Source of the DNA: DAISJI01 sp964559835
GTDB taxonomy: Bacteria; Acidobacteriota; Terriglobia; Terriglobales; Acidobacteriaceae
Direction: 5' to 3'
DNA: 64,000 bases
NCBI GenBank assembly: GCA_964559835.1
Contig: CAZLJE010000022.1
Coordinates: 1 to 64,000, forward strand
Below, in pieces: positions 33,749 to 41,440 of the stretch; position 1 is the first letter of the stretch; every line of letters starts with the position of its first letter. Under the pieces are notes generated by a model, which saw nothing but the letters and a program-made list of their open reading frames with translations, did not search any database and was not told the DNA's origin. A program made the position numbers and the translations under genes.

Positions 33749-34774
33749 TTAATTCGGTTTCAGCACTATTTTGCCAAACATCTCGCTCTTCTCCATGTGC
33801 TCGTGCGCGGCGCGCGCTTCGCTGAGCGGGAACGTCGAATCGACAATTCCTTTCAGGCGTCCAGCGAACACGTGTCCCAGTATTTCGTGCAACTCGCCCA
33901 TCGTCCCCATGTACGAGCCCAGGAACGAAAGCTGCCGCGCGAAGAGGAAGCGGATGTCAAACTCCGCCTTCGGCCCCGTGGTAGCGCCGCAGGTGACGAT
34001 CGTGCCGCCCGGCTTGATCGACTTCATGCTCTCGCCCCACGTCGCCTGCCCAACGTGCTCGACAACGATGTCGGCCAGCTCCTTTGCCGTGATTCGCCGC
34101 ACTTCGTCCGAGATCTTCTGCTGATAGTGGTTGATGACCTCGTCAGCGCCCAGTTCGCGGGCTCGCCGCATCTTCTCATCGTTTCCCGCGGTGGCGATCA
34201 CGCGCGCGTTGAACAGCTTTGCCAACTGGATCGCCGCCATTCCCACACCTGAGTTCGCGCCCAGCACAACGACGGTCTGTCCCGGCCGTATCCGAGCCCG
34301 CGTGACCATCATGTGGAAGGCCGTCACGAACACCAGCGGAACGGCGGCGGCCTCCTCGAAACCCAGGTGATCGGGAATGGGGATGACCTGGTCGCGGCGG
34401 ACGGCGATCAGTTCGCAATTTCCGCCGTCAACACCGTTTCCGATGACCGTGAATTCCCGGCACTGGTTCTGCACGCCCGCCACGCAGAAACGGCAGTGCC
34501 CGCAGTAGTACATCGGCGCAACAATGACGCGCTGCCCTTTCGCGATGCCGCTGATGTATTCACCTGTCTCGACCACCTCGCCCGAGATGTCGCTGCCGTT
34601 AATGTGCGGCAGCTTCACTCCGGGCAGCCCTTTCCGTACCCACAAGTCAAGGTGATTCATGGCGCAGGCGCGGACGCGAACGAGCACCTGGTCTTTGCGC
34701 AACTGAGGGTCGCGTACGTCTTCGTACTTCAATACCTCCGGCCCGCCGAACTCGTGGAATCGCACAGCTTTCAT
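33749..34774 (-). CDS. Zinc-type alcohol dehydrogenase / quinone oxidoreductase (MDR family)
   Basis: 341 residues. Structural-zinc lobe CGHCRFCVAGVQNQC is intact, catalytic-site region RVRACAMNHLDLWVRKGLP, and the NAD(P)-binding VVVLGANSGVGMAAIQLAKL. The Asn-His in place of Cys near the catalytic zinc, and the overall length, fit the Zn-lobe-bearing MDR branch. Probably reduces or oxidises an aldehyde, alcohol or enone; substrate unknown. Confidence 0.85.
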   Translation of the reverse strand: MKAVRFHEFGGPEVLKYEDVRDPQLRKDQVLVRVRACAMNHLDLWVRKGLPGVKLPHINGSDISGEVVETGEYISGIAKGQRVIVAPMYYCGHCRFCVAGVQNQCREFTVIGNGVDGGNCELIAVRRDQVIPIPDHLGFEEAAAVPLVFVTAFHMMVTRARIRPGQTVVVLGANSGVGMAAIQLAKLFNARVIATAGNDEKMRRARELGADEVINHYQQKISDEVRRITAKELADIVVEHVGQATWGESMKSIKPGGTIVTCGATTGPKAEFDIRFLFARQLSFLGSYMGTMGELHEILGHVFAGRLKGIVDSTFPLSEARAAHEHMEKSEMFGKIVLKPN

Positions 34775-34812
34775 GGAAGCGCTCCGATGAAACCGAGAAC
34801 GTTATCAGGCGC

Positions 34813-34895
34813 GAGGTACGAGGTACAAGGTTCAAGGCACAAGCAAAAGACAAAGGACCGGAATTGCTCCCGGCCCTTGTACATTGCACCTTGAA
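34813..34895. repeat. Palindromic low-complexity element K
   Basis: Left side 34813-34843 carries degenerate GAGGTACAAGGTTCAAGG units; right side 34876-34895 is largely complementary (CTTGTACATTGCACCTTGAA). It fills the gap between the hypothetical gene's stop (34897) and the dehydrogenase start (34774). Confidence 0.75.
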
Positions 34896-34896
34896 A

Positions 34897-36588
34897 CTAT
34901 TGGTCCACGCTCATCATCGTCATGTTGCCCTTTTTCGTGCTGCTCATGACAGTCCTCCCTCCCGGCGAGAGGTCAAGCCACGATTGCGCGAGCGCGATCT
35001 GCCCGATGCCCTTCAGGTCAGGGTCCGAGATCTCCTTGAGCAGTTCCGTCGACCATGGCGCCGAGATCCTCGCCGCGACACGCAACAGGCCGCTGTAAGC
35101 CTGTGTGGAAGGCCAGTACGCTTTCAGGGCCTTGTTCGGATCGTCGGCGTTCGTGTCCTGCTTGTACGCCTTCTCCGCCATCCCCATCCCCTTCTCAATC
35201 ACTTTCTTCGCGGCCGCAGTGTCGTCGAGGGTCAGATACATGTCGGCGACGGAAGTCACGGTCAGCACCTGCTGCGTCGGATCCAGGTCCGACACACCGT
35301 CCATGACCTTCTCCAGCGCCTGCTTAGCCGCGCTCGCATTCGTTTTGGCGGTGGTCTGCGCAATGCCCATGTAAGCCTGCACGCGCATGTTCTTGTCTTG
35401 CACCGAGGCCGCATTCGCCAGCGCGTCATCCGGGTGCTTGGCGGAATCCTGAATGATTTTCATGACCTGCTGCATCGCCATGGGCGACATCCCACCTGGT
35501 CCGCCTCGACCGCCGCCTGATGAATCGCCAACGCGGAAGCTCATACCCGAATTACCGGCCGGTGATTGTCCGCGACCAGGACCGCCGTCGGAAGTTGAAG
35601 TCGGCGAAGCGATTGAATTCATTCCATCCGGGTACTTGTCGAGCATCCCCTGAACCGCCTGGCTTTCTTTGACCAGCTTTTCGGCCTGTGACGAATCCAG
35701 TTGTTTCAATACCGGCAGCAATTGGAACAGCCGGAACTCATACATGGAGTTGAACGCGACTCCCCCGCTGGCGCTGGACATCGAAATTGACATCGGCTGC
35801 GGAGCACCGGATGAGTTCTGCGATTGTTGCTTCGTCTGCTCGAGGACGGCGTGTATGGCGTCGAGCACGGTTTCGCGCGGCACCATCTTCCAACTGCCCA
35901 GGATCAGTGACGAGAAGTCACTGCCGCCGCCGACGCTGATGCTGCGGCGTTCCGGTTGCGGCGGATGGTTCTTGAAGCTGGTCAGCGCGGTCGAAAACAG
36001 TTGCGCACGGTCGCCGGCCTTCTCATCCGGCAGAGAGCGCATGATGCGGAGCACCGCGTCGTAAGGGACTTCCTGCTCCGGCGCTATGCGATAGACCACC
36101 TCGATCGCGCGGTCCCAATCGTTGTTGTTCTGGTAATAACTCAACATCGACGTCAGGACGCGCCCGCGAGCCGACGGGTCCACCTGCTCCAGAAGTTCGT
36201 CCGCCTTGTCGGGTTTCAATGGGACGATTGCCTGCAGTATTTGTTCCTGCAGCCGGTTGCGGGTGTTGGATGGGTCGTCATCCATTCCCTTGGTCGCCGC
36301 GAGCGCGTTGTCGAGCAGTTCGAGCGCTTTCTTTTTGTCCGTTGATGCATAAGCAGTGGCGACCTGCAGCAGCGCGTATGCACGCATGCCGCCCTCCATG
36401 GCATTCGCGGAGGCCGCCGCCGTCTGCAACATCTGGCGGCCACGTTGCAATTGTTCGGGCGTGGGTTTGGGCTTGGCTGGACCATTCGCCTGCGTCGTGC
36501 GGCTCATCTGTATCTGCTGCTCCGAGACCACTTGCGCGCCGCAGATTTCGCACAGCAAAACGAGCCCTACCAATAGACGTAACCGCAT
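34897..36588 (-). CDS. Exported TPR-like helical repeat protein
   Basis: Unrecognised by name. 563 residues from the ATG at 36588 (strong Shine-Dalgarno GGAGG). Signal peptide MRLRLLVGLVLLCEICGAQ. The rest is mostly helical with TPR-type repeats (KKKALELLDNALAATKG, GRVLTSMLSYYQNNNDWDRA, KQALEKVMDGV, KKVIEKGMGMAEKAY). A Gly/Ser/Pro-rich low-complexity insert sits in the middle (about 340-385). Likely a periplasmic scaffold; no catalytic motif. Confidence 0.7.
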   Translation of the reverse strand: MRLRLLVGLVLLCEICGAQVVSEQQIQMSRTTQANGPAKPKPTPEQLQRGRQMLQTAAASANAMEGGMRAYALLQVATAYASTDKKKALELLDNALAATKGMDDDPSNTRNRLQEQILQAIVPLKPDKADELLEQVDPSARGRVLTSMLSYYQNNNDWDRAIEVVYRIAPEQEVPYDAVLRIMRSLPDEKAGDRAQLFSTALTSFKNHPPQPERRSISVGGGSDFSSLILGSWKMVPRETVLDAIHAVLEQTKQQSQNSSGAPQPMSISMSSASGGVAFNSMYEFRLFQLLPVLKQLDSSQAEKLVKESQAVQGMLDKYPDGMNSIASPTSTSDGGPGRGQSPAGNSGMSFRVGDSSGGGRGGPGGMSPMAMQQVMKIIQDSAKHPDDALANAASVQDKNMRVQAYMGIAQTTAKTNASAAKQALEKVMDGVSDLDPTQQVLTVTSVADMYLTLDDTAAAKKVIEKGMGMAEKAYKQDTNADDPNKALKAYWPSTQAYSGLLRVAARISAPWSTELLKEISDPDLKGIGQIALAQSWLDLSPGGRTVMSSTKKGNMTMMSVDQ

Positions 36589-36676
36589 AAGCTGCCTCCA
36601 AAACGGCGAGTGTAGGCGAGTTCCCCACCTTGGACGTATCAACTAAAGAATTGTGAGCAGCGCGTGTTCCTCGCCT

Positions 36677-36682
36677 GATAAT
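36677..36682 (+). promoter_or_regulatory. Candidate -10 box for the MocA-like gene
   Basis: GATAAT (one mismatch from TATAAT), nine bases before the ATG at 36692 and divergent from the TPR gene. No -35 match. Would give a near-leaderless mRNA. Confidence 0.3.
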
Positions 36683-36691
36683 CTTTCGCCA

Positions 36692-37291
36692 ATGCCCTTA
36701 GACCCAAGTTTCTGTGGCGTGATACTGGCCGCCGGCGCGTCCTCGCGCATGGGACGCGACAAGGCCCTGCTGCCGTGGCGCGGCTCCACGTTCGTGGAGT
36801 CTGCTATGCGCGCGCTCGCCGATACCGAACTGACCATTGTCGTTGCCGGCGCAAACGCGGAAATACTCGCTCCACTGGTCGACGCCGCGGGAGCTTACCT
36901 TGTTCGAAATCCTCACCCGGAACAGGGCCAGTTCTCGTCCTTACGCGTGGGCTTACGTGAAGTCCTGAACCGGGGACGCGACGCCGCCATCATTACGCTC
37001 GTGGACCGGCCCGCGCCGGACCGGAAGACAGTCACCCGGCTTCAGCAGGAGTTTCGCGCGTCTCCGGAAGGCACTTGGGCGATGGTCCCCCAGTTCGAGG
37101 GCCGTCATGGTCACCCGTTTTTAGCCGGCCGCGAAATGATCGAGGCATTCCTGCGTGCCCCGGCCGATTCGACCGCTCGCGACGTCGAACATGCCAACCA
37201 GTCTCACATTCGTTACCTGGACGTCGACGACCCTCTGGTAGTCTGGAACGTGGATACCCCCGAAGATTACCAGCGGATCATTGGCGCATGA
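36692..37291 (+). CDS. MocA/MobA-like nucleotidyltransferase
   Basis: 199 residues. NTP_transf_3 signature GVILAAGASSRMGRDKALLPW at the N-terminus (LAAGxSxRMG(x)K), GANAEILAPLVDAAGAYLV, PHPEQGQFSSLRVGLREVL and a VDRPAPD block (usual GDQP) followed by ARDVEHANQSHIRYLDVDD. Family members attach CMP or GMP to molybdenum cofactor, or act on related cofactors. No molybdenum genes adjoin, so the substrate stays open. Overlaps the HAD gene by 4 bases (ATGA). Confidence 0.83.
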   Translation: MPLDPSFCGVILAAGASSRMGRDKALLPWRGSTFVESAMRALADTELTIVVAGANAEILAPLVDAAGAYLVRNPHPEQGQFSSLRVGLREVLNRGRDAAIITLVDRPAPDRKTVTRLQQEFRASPEGTWAMVPQFEGRHGHPFLAGREMIEAFLRAPADSTARDVEHANQSHIRYLDVDDPLVVWNVDTPEDYQRIIGA

Positions 37292-37992
37292 TTTCGACCC
37301 TTACAGCGACCGCCCAGCAATTTATTGACTCCGTGCTCGCCCTCCAGCCTCGTCTCGCCGTTTTCGATTGCGACGGCACGCTATGGGACGGCGACTCCGG
37401 AGAACAGTTCTTCTATTGGGAACTCGAACGCTCGATCCTTCCGTCCGACGTGGAACACTGGGCGCGTGCCCGCTATGCCGAATATAAAGCCGGTCGCGTC
37501 GAGGAAGAGCCGATGTGCGGCGAAATGGTCACCATCCACCGCGACATCCCTTGTGAGTTGATTGAACAGGAGGCGGCGGAGTTCTTCGACGCGCGCATCG
37601 CCCCTAAGATCTTCCCCGAGATGCAGGAACTGACTCGCCGCCTGGCAGGATCGGGCTGTGAAATGTGGGCGATCTCGTCTACCAACGACTGGGTGGTCCG
37701 GGTCGGCGCCGGCCGCTTCGGCATTCCGGCCGAACGCGTCGTCGCCGCATGTGTGCACACCGAGAACGGTTGTGCGACCGACCGCCTGGTCCGCGTGCCC
37801 ACCGATGAAGGCAAGGCGGCGGCGATCCGCGAGTTAGTCGCGCGCATGCCAGACGCTGTATTCGGCAATTCCATGCACGACTTCCACATGATGGAAATCG
37901 CCGAGCACGCCTTCGCTATCAATCCCAATCCCGACCTGGAGAAGGTCGCGCGCGAACGCGGCTGGACGATCTATCAACCGGCGAAGCCGTGA
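37288..37992 (+). CDS. HAD-superfamily phosphatase (SerB-like)
   Basis: 234 residues. HAD motif I VFDCDGTLWDGDSGEQFFYW, motif II AISSTNDWVVR, motif III/IV KAAAIRELVARMPDAVFGNSMHDFHMM. The cap and motif spacing recall phosphoserine-phosphatase-like enzymes. Translationally coupled to the MocA-like gene (ATGA overlap), so it may act on the same pathway's product; substrate unknown. Confidence 0.82.
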   Translation: MISTLTATAQQFIDSVLALQPRLAVFDCDGTLWDGDSGEQFFYWELERSILPSDVEHWARARYAEYKAGRVEEEPMCGEMVTIHRDIPCELIEQEAAEFFDARIAPKIFPEMQELTRRLAGSGCEMWAISSTNDWVVRVGAGRFGIPAERVVAACVHTENGCATDRLVRVPTDEGKAAAIRELVARMPDAVFGNSMHDFHMMEIAEHAFAINPNPDLEKVARERGWTIYQPAKP

Positions 37993-37998
37993 TATCGG

Positions 37999-38361
37999 CT
38001 ACTGCCGCGGAATCTGGTTCAGCGCCTTTGCGAGGGCGTCGATTGCCAGATGGCTGGCGTGTAACGATGCCGTCGGCAGTCCGCCCAGACCCAACACGAG
38101 TTCGATCCGGCGCACCTTGCGAGCGTCGGCGATCGTTTTCCCTGCAAGCATTTCGGTGAGCAGCGACCCGCAGGCGATTGCCGGAACACATCCCTTGGCG
38201 CGGTAACGCACTTCCTCAATCTTGCCGTCGGCGATCCGTAGCGCCAGCGTCATCATGTCGCCGCAACCTGGGTTCGCTACTTCGGCGGTTGTCGTCGCGT
38301 TTTCCAGTTCGCCAACGTTGCGCGGATGTTCGAAGTGGTCGAGGACCTGAGGAGAGTACAT
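37999..38361 (-). CDS. IscU/NifU-like iron-sulfur scaffold, third Cys replaced
   Basis: 120 residues from the ATG at 38361. The IscU-N fold is clear (MYSPQVLDHFEHPRNVGEL). Cys33 (NPGCGD) and Cys58 (KGCVPAIAC) match the first two cluster ligands. The third conserved Cys (LHCS in IscU) is Ala102 here (SLHASHLA), and an extra Cys64 lies near the second. Either a variant scaffold using Cys64, or a carrier with altered chemistry. No iscS, sufS or regulator is adjacent. The 60 or so bases up to 38446 hold no other gene. Confidence 0.8.
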   Translation of the reverse strand: MYSPQVLDHFEHPRNVGELENATTTAEVANPGCGDMMTLALRIADGKIEEVRYRAKGCVPAIACGSLLTEMLAGKTIADARKVRRIELVLGLGGLPTASLHASHLAIDALAKALNQIPRQ

Positions 38362-38445
38362 GACGTTATTGTAATCACGCCTTCGTGGCCATCGCCTGGC
38401 CCGAGCGAAGTCGAGGTGTGTAAACCGCCTTTTCTTCGACTGCCA

Positions 38446-38451
38446 TATAAT
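38446..38451 (+). promoter_or_regulatory. -10 box of a probably leaderless radical SAM mRNA
   Basis: Perfect TATAAT six bases before the GTG at 38458. The expected start point coincides with the start codon. No -35 match 16-18 bases upstream. This spacing also supports the GTG as the true start over an upstream in-frame extension. Confidence 0.5.
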
Positions 38452-38457
38452 CCTCGC

Positions 38458-39648
38458 GTGGGGTTTTCGTACTTCCATTACGCCAAGGAATTGTTCCGTC
38501 CCAAGCAACTGGAATCGCTGTTCCTTTTCGTGACCTCCACATGTAATTCCAAGTGCCGGACCTGCTTTTATTGGGACGAACTCAACCAGGGCCGGGATCT
38601 CACCTTCGAGCAGATCCAGCGGCTCAGCGAGACCGCGCCGCAGTTCCACAAGCTCTGGCTATCCGGCGGCGAGCCCTTTATGCGCAAGGAACTCGCTGAG
38701 ATCGTCGAGCTTTTCTATCGCAACAACGGCGTCCGCCACATCAACCTGCCCACCAACGGACTCCTCCCGGCCAAGGTTGAGTCCGTGATGGACTATTTGC
38801 TCGACCGCTGCCCCGAGCTGGTCATCGACCTGAATTTTTCGCTCGACGGACTGGCCAACACCCACGACACCCTACGCGGCGTTCCGAACAACTTCGAGAA
38901 GACGCTGGCGACGATGGACATGGCCTCGCGGAAATGGCCCGGCATCAAACGCCTGCGCCGGAACGTGGTCACCTGCGTCACGACCGAGAACTACCGCGAA
39001 CTGGTTGACCTCGGGCTCCGCATGATGCGCGACATCGACTCCGACGGTCATTACTTTGAGATCATCCGCGGCAATCCGATGGACCCCGAGCTGATGAAGC
39101 TTTCGCCGGAGGCGCTGACCGACTTGCACCGCCGGCTGATGTGGTTCCACGAGCGCTATGCCGACAAACTCTTCGCGCATCTCGCGCCCGTTCCCCGCGC
39201 GCTGGCCCGCGCTTATTATCTCGGCAACATAAAGTTTCACTTCGACATTCACCAGCAAAACCATTACAACCGCAAGGCTTGGCCGATGGCCTGCACCGCC
39301 GGCCAGACCACTATCGTGATCGATCACGACGGCCACTTCCGCTCGTGCGAGCTGCGCTCGAAGCTCGGCCGCGTGCAGGATTTCAACTTCGATCTTGGCG
39401 AAGCCCTGCACTCCAAAGCCATGCGTGACGAGGTCGCCGCCATCCCCGGCGCACAGTGCTGGTGCACGCATTCTTGCTGGATCCACTCGTCCTCGAAGTT
39501 CTCGCCCAGGACGCTGCTCTTCCACATCCCGTGGGCGTACATGAAGTCGCGGTGGGAGCGCCTGCCGGAGAGTGACGTGGCGGAGTTCGAGAAGTTCTTA
39601 GTGACCGATGCGCCTCTACAGGAGGTCCCGGTCGGTGGTAGGTCGTAG
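38458..39648 (+). CDS. Radical SAM protein
   Basis: 396 residues from the GTG at 38458. CxxxCxxC cluster motif in STCNSKCRTCFYW (Cys near residue 32), then SGGEPFMRKELAEI (SAM-binding GGE) and NLPTNGLLPAKV. A C-terminal Cys-rich segment (MACTAGQTTIVIDHDGHFRSC ... PGAQCWCTHSCWIH) could bind an auxiliary cluster, as in SPASM or twitch-type members. Substrate unknown. The last residues (VGGRS) are encoded by a low-complexity repeat, so the C-terminus may be recent. Confidence 0.88.
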   Translation: MGFSYFHYAKELFRPKQLESLFLFVTSTCNSKCRTCFYWDELNQGRDLTFEQIQRLSETAPQFHKLWLSGGEPFMRKELAEIVELFYRNNGVRHINLPTNGLLPAKVESVMDYLLDRCPELVIDLNFSLDGLANTHDTLRGVPNNFEKTLATMDMASRKWPGIKRLRRNVVTCVTTENYRELVDLGLRMMRDIDSDGHYFEIIRGNPMDPELMKLSPEALTDLHRRLMWFHERYADKLFAHLAPVPRALARAYYLGNIKFHFDIHQQNHYNRKAWPMACTAGQTTIVIDHDGHFRSCELRSKLGRVQDFNFDLGEALHSKAMRDEVAAIPGAQCWCTHSCWIHSSSKFSPRTLLFHIPWAYMKSRWERLPESDVAEFEKFLVTDAPLQEVPVGGRS

Positions 39649-39693
39649 GTCGGCGATTCTCGTTCCAACTGACGACCAAACCTACGACCTACC
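39629..39693. repeat. Palindromic low-complexity element L
   Basis: Left side 39629-39656 has degenerate GGTAGGTCGTAGGTCGG units; right side 39680-39693 has ACCTACGACCTACC. It overlaps the radical SAM stop and ends directly before the next gene's ATG, so the leader of that gene is entirely repeat. Confidence 0.75.
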
Positions 39694-40503
39694 ATGACTT
39701 ACTTTCCCCAACGCGTCGTTTGCCTTCAACCGTCGGCCACCGCGACGCTTGCCGCACTTGGACTCCTTGACCGCATAGTCGCCTGTACAAGGTATTGCGT
39801 GGACGTTTGCCCAGAAGTCGCCGGCCGCATCATCGTCCACGATTCCTGGACCGCCCAGTCCGAGCAGATCACTTCAGTAAAGGCAGACTTGGTACTCGCG
39901 TCAGTCCCTTATCAGCAGGAAGCCGTCGCGGAAATTCTGAAGGCAGGGGTTCCGGTTCTGCTTCTCGCGCCCCACGCGCTAGCTGACGTCTACAAAGACA
40001 TCGCGATGATCGCCGGCGTGATGGGTGTGCCCGATCGTGCGGAGAACGTCATCAATGAAATGCAGGGCGCAATCTTCGAAGTGCAGGCGAAAGCCGCGCA
40101 CCTCCCGCGGGTGCGCGTGTTCTGCGAGGAATGGGGGAAGCCCATCATCGCCTCGCAGCCCTGGGTCGCTGAGTTGATTGAGGCCGCAGGCGGAATTCCC
40201 ATCGGTGAACCCGGCAAAACCATCGATTCCGAAACCATTCGCGTTTCCGAACCTGATGTCCTGCTCGCCGCCTGGTGCGGCGCCGGCAACCGCGTTCCCC
40301 TGGAGAAGCTCGCGCGTGACCGGCAATGGCTGAACACGCCCGCCGCCCTCAACGCGCGTTTCTACTGCATCAATGACGAACTCCTGAACACTCCCGGTCC
40401 AACTCTGATCGGCGGTCTGCGCGCGATCGCCCACGCGCTCCATCCCAGAGTATTCCCTTCTGTTCCGGGTATTCGAGCTATCGGCAGCCCTGTGCTTAAA
40501 TAA
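39694..40503 (+). CDS. BtuF-like cobalamin/metal-chelate-binding protein without signal peptide
   Basis: 269 residues. Periplasmic-binding-fold signature of the BtuF/FhuD (COG0614) family: RVVCLQPSATATLAALGL, SVKADLVLASVPYQQEAVAEIL, GKTIDSETIRVSEPDVLLAAW. Family members usually deliver vitamin B12 or ferric chelates to an ABC importer and carry a signal peptide. None is seen here, so it may act in the cytoplasm. Starts immediately after the repeat element. Confidence 0.82.
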   Translation: MTYFPQRVVCLQPSATATLAALGLLDRIVACTRYCVDVCPEVAGRIIVHDSWTAQSEQITSVKADLVLASVPYQQEAVAEILKAGVPVLLLAPHALADVYKDIAMIAGVMGVPDRAENVINEMQGAIFEVQAKAAHLPRVRVFCEEWGKPIIASQPWVAELIEAAGGIPIGEPGKTIDSETIRVSEPDVLLAAWCGAGNRVPLEKLARDRQWLNTPAALNARFYCINDELLNTPGPTLIGGLRAIAHALHPRVFPSVPGIRAIGSPVLK

Positions 40504-40509
40504 GGGCCG

Positions 40510-40974
40510 ATGCCCGTCACCTCCGAAATTGTGCGCGCTCTGGAAGAAGAGGCACAGAGCCTCTCGCCGGAGGCGCTGATGCAACGCGTCTGCGAAACCC
40601 TGTCGCAGCTTCCGAACTTCAACTGGGTCGGCTTCTACATGCTGGCGAAGGAGGCCTGCAAGAAGGTGCTGTACCTCGGGCCGTACGTCGGCGCGCCTAC
40701 GCCGCACGTCCGCATCCCGCTGCACGAAGGCATCTGCGGCGCCGCGGTTTCCGAAGGCAAGACCATTGTCGTCGACGACGTCAATTCCGATCCCCGCTAT
40801 CTCGCCTGCTCCATCTATACCAAGTCTGAGATCGTCGTGCCCATCCGCGCTCATGGCGAGATCGTCGGCGAACTCGACATCGACAGCCATACGCACGCGG
40901 CCTTCGGCCCCGAAGAGCGCCAACTGGTGGAGCGCTGCGCCGAGCTGGTCGGACGCAGGCTCGAAGCGCAATGA
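40510..40974 (+). CDS. GAF-domain free methionine-(R)-sulfoxide reductase-like
   Basis: 154 residues, a single GAF domain. Of the three Cys in E. coli fRMsr (84, 94, 118), two align here: Cys76 (EGICGAA) and Cys100 (YLACSIY); the first is His66 (PHVRIP). Other conserved blocks are VGFYML, SEIVVPIR and GELDIDSHTHAAFG. Likely reduces free Met-R-sulfoxide. Overlaps the MutT-like gene by 4 bases (ATGA), an oxidative-damage repair pair. Confidence 0.8.
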   Translation: MPVTSEIVRALEEEAQSLSPEALMQRVCETLSQLPNFNWVGFYMLAKEACKKVLYLGPYVGAPTPHVRIPLHEGICGAAVSEGKTIVVDDVNSDPRYLACSIYTKSEIVVPIRAHGEIVGELDIDSHTHAAFGPEERQLVERCAELVGRRLEAQ

Positions 40975-41363
40975 AACGCGTGGTCGCCGGCTTCATCGTC
41001 CAGAACGGCAAGATGCTCATCTGCCAGCGCACCAAGTACCAGCCGATGCCGCTGAAGTGGGAGTTCCCCGGGGGCAAGATCGAGGAAGGCGAGCAGCCCC
41101 GAGACGCCCTGCGCCGCGAATTACAGGAAGAGCTGGGGATTGACGCTGTCATCGGCGACGAACTGGTCCGTCTCCAACACACTTACCAGAATGGCGGCAC
41201 GATCGAGCTACGCTTCTTCCTCGTCGACGCTTTCGAGGGCGAGATCGAGAATAAGATATTCAAGGACGTCCGGTGGATCGGCCGCACGGAGCTGCCGAAG
41301 TTCGATTTCCTCGAAGCCGATGCCGGCCTGGTAAAGGACATCGCCGCCGGAAAGATCTTTTGA
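40971..41363 (+). CDS. mutT: MutT-like Nudix hydrolase (8-oxo-dGTPase type)
   Basis: 130 residues, family length. Nudix box intact in GGKIEEGEQPRDALRRELQEELGI, with the Glu pair binding the metal. FPGGKIE and KWEFPGG resemble MutT. Probably removes 8-oxo-dGTP from the nucleotide pool; other NTP derivatives are possible. Coupled to the fRMsr-like gene. Confidence 0.86.
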   Translation: MKRVVAGFIVQNGKMLICQRTKYQPMPLKWEFPGGKIEEGEQPRDALRRELQEELGIDAVIGDELVRLQHTYQNGGTIELRFFLVDAFEGEIENKIFKDVRWIGRTELPKFDFLEADAGLVKDIAAGKIF

Positions 41364-41440
41364 GCGACCCCGCTCCGCTCGCCACAGTTCGCGCTCTCCG
41401 TCTAAACTAATGAGTTTCATTGTACGTCGGAGGGATATCT

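Noticed and set aside
38326..38457. N-terminal extension of the radical SAM protein
   Set aside because: It crosses the start of the divergent IscU-like gene and the TATAAT at 38446; the family-like sequence begins only at the GTG.
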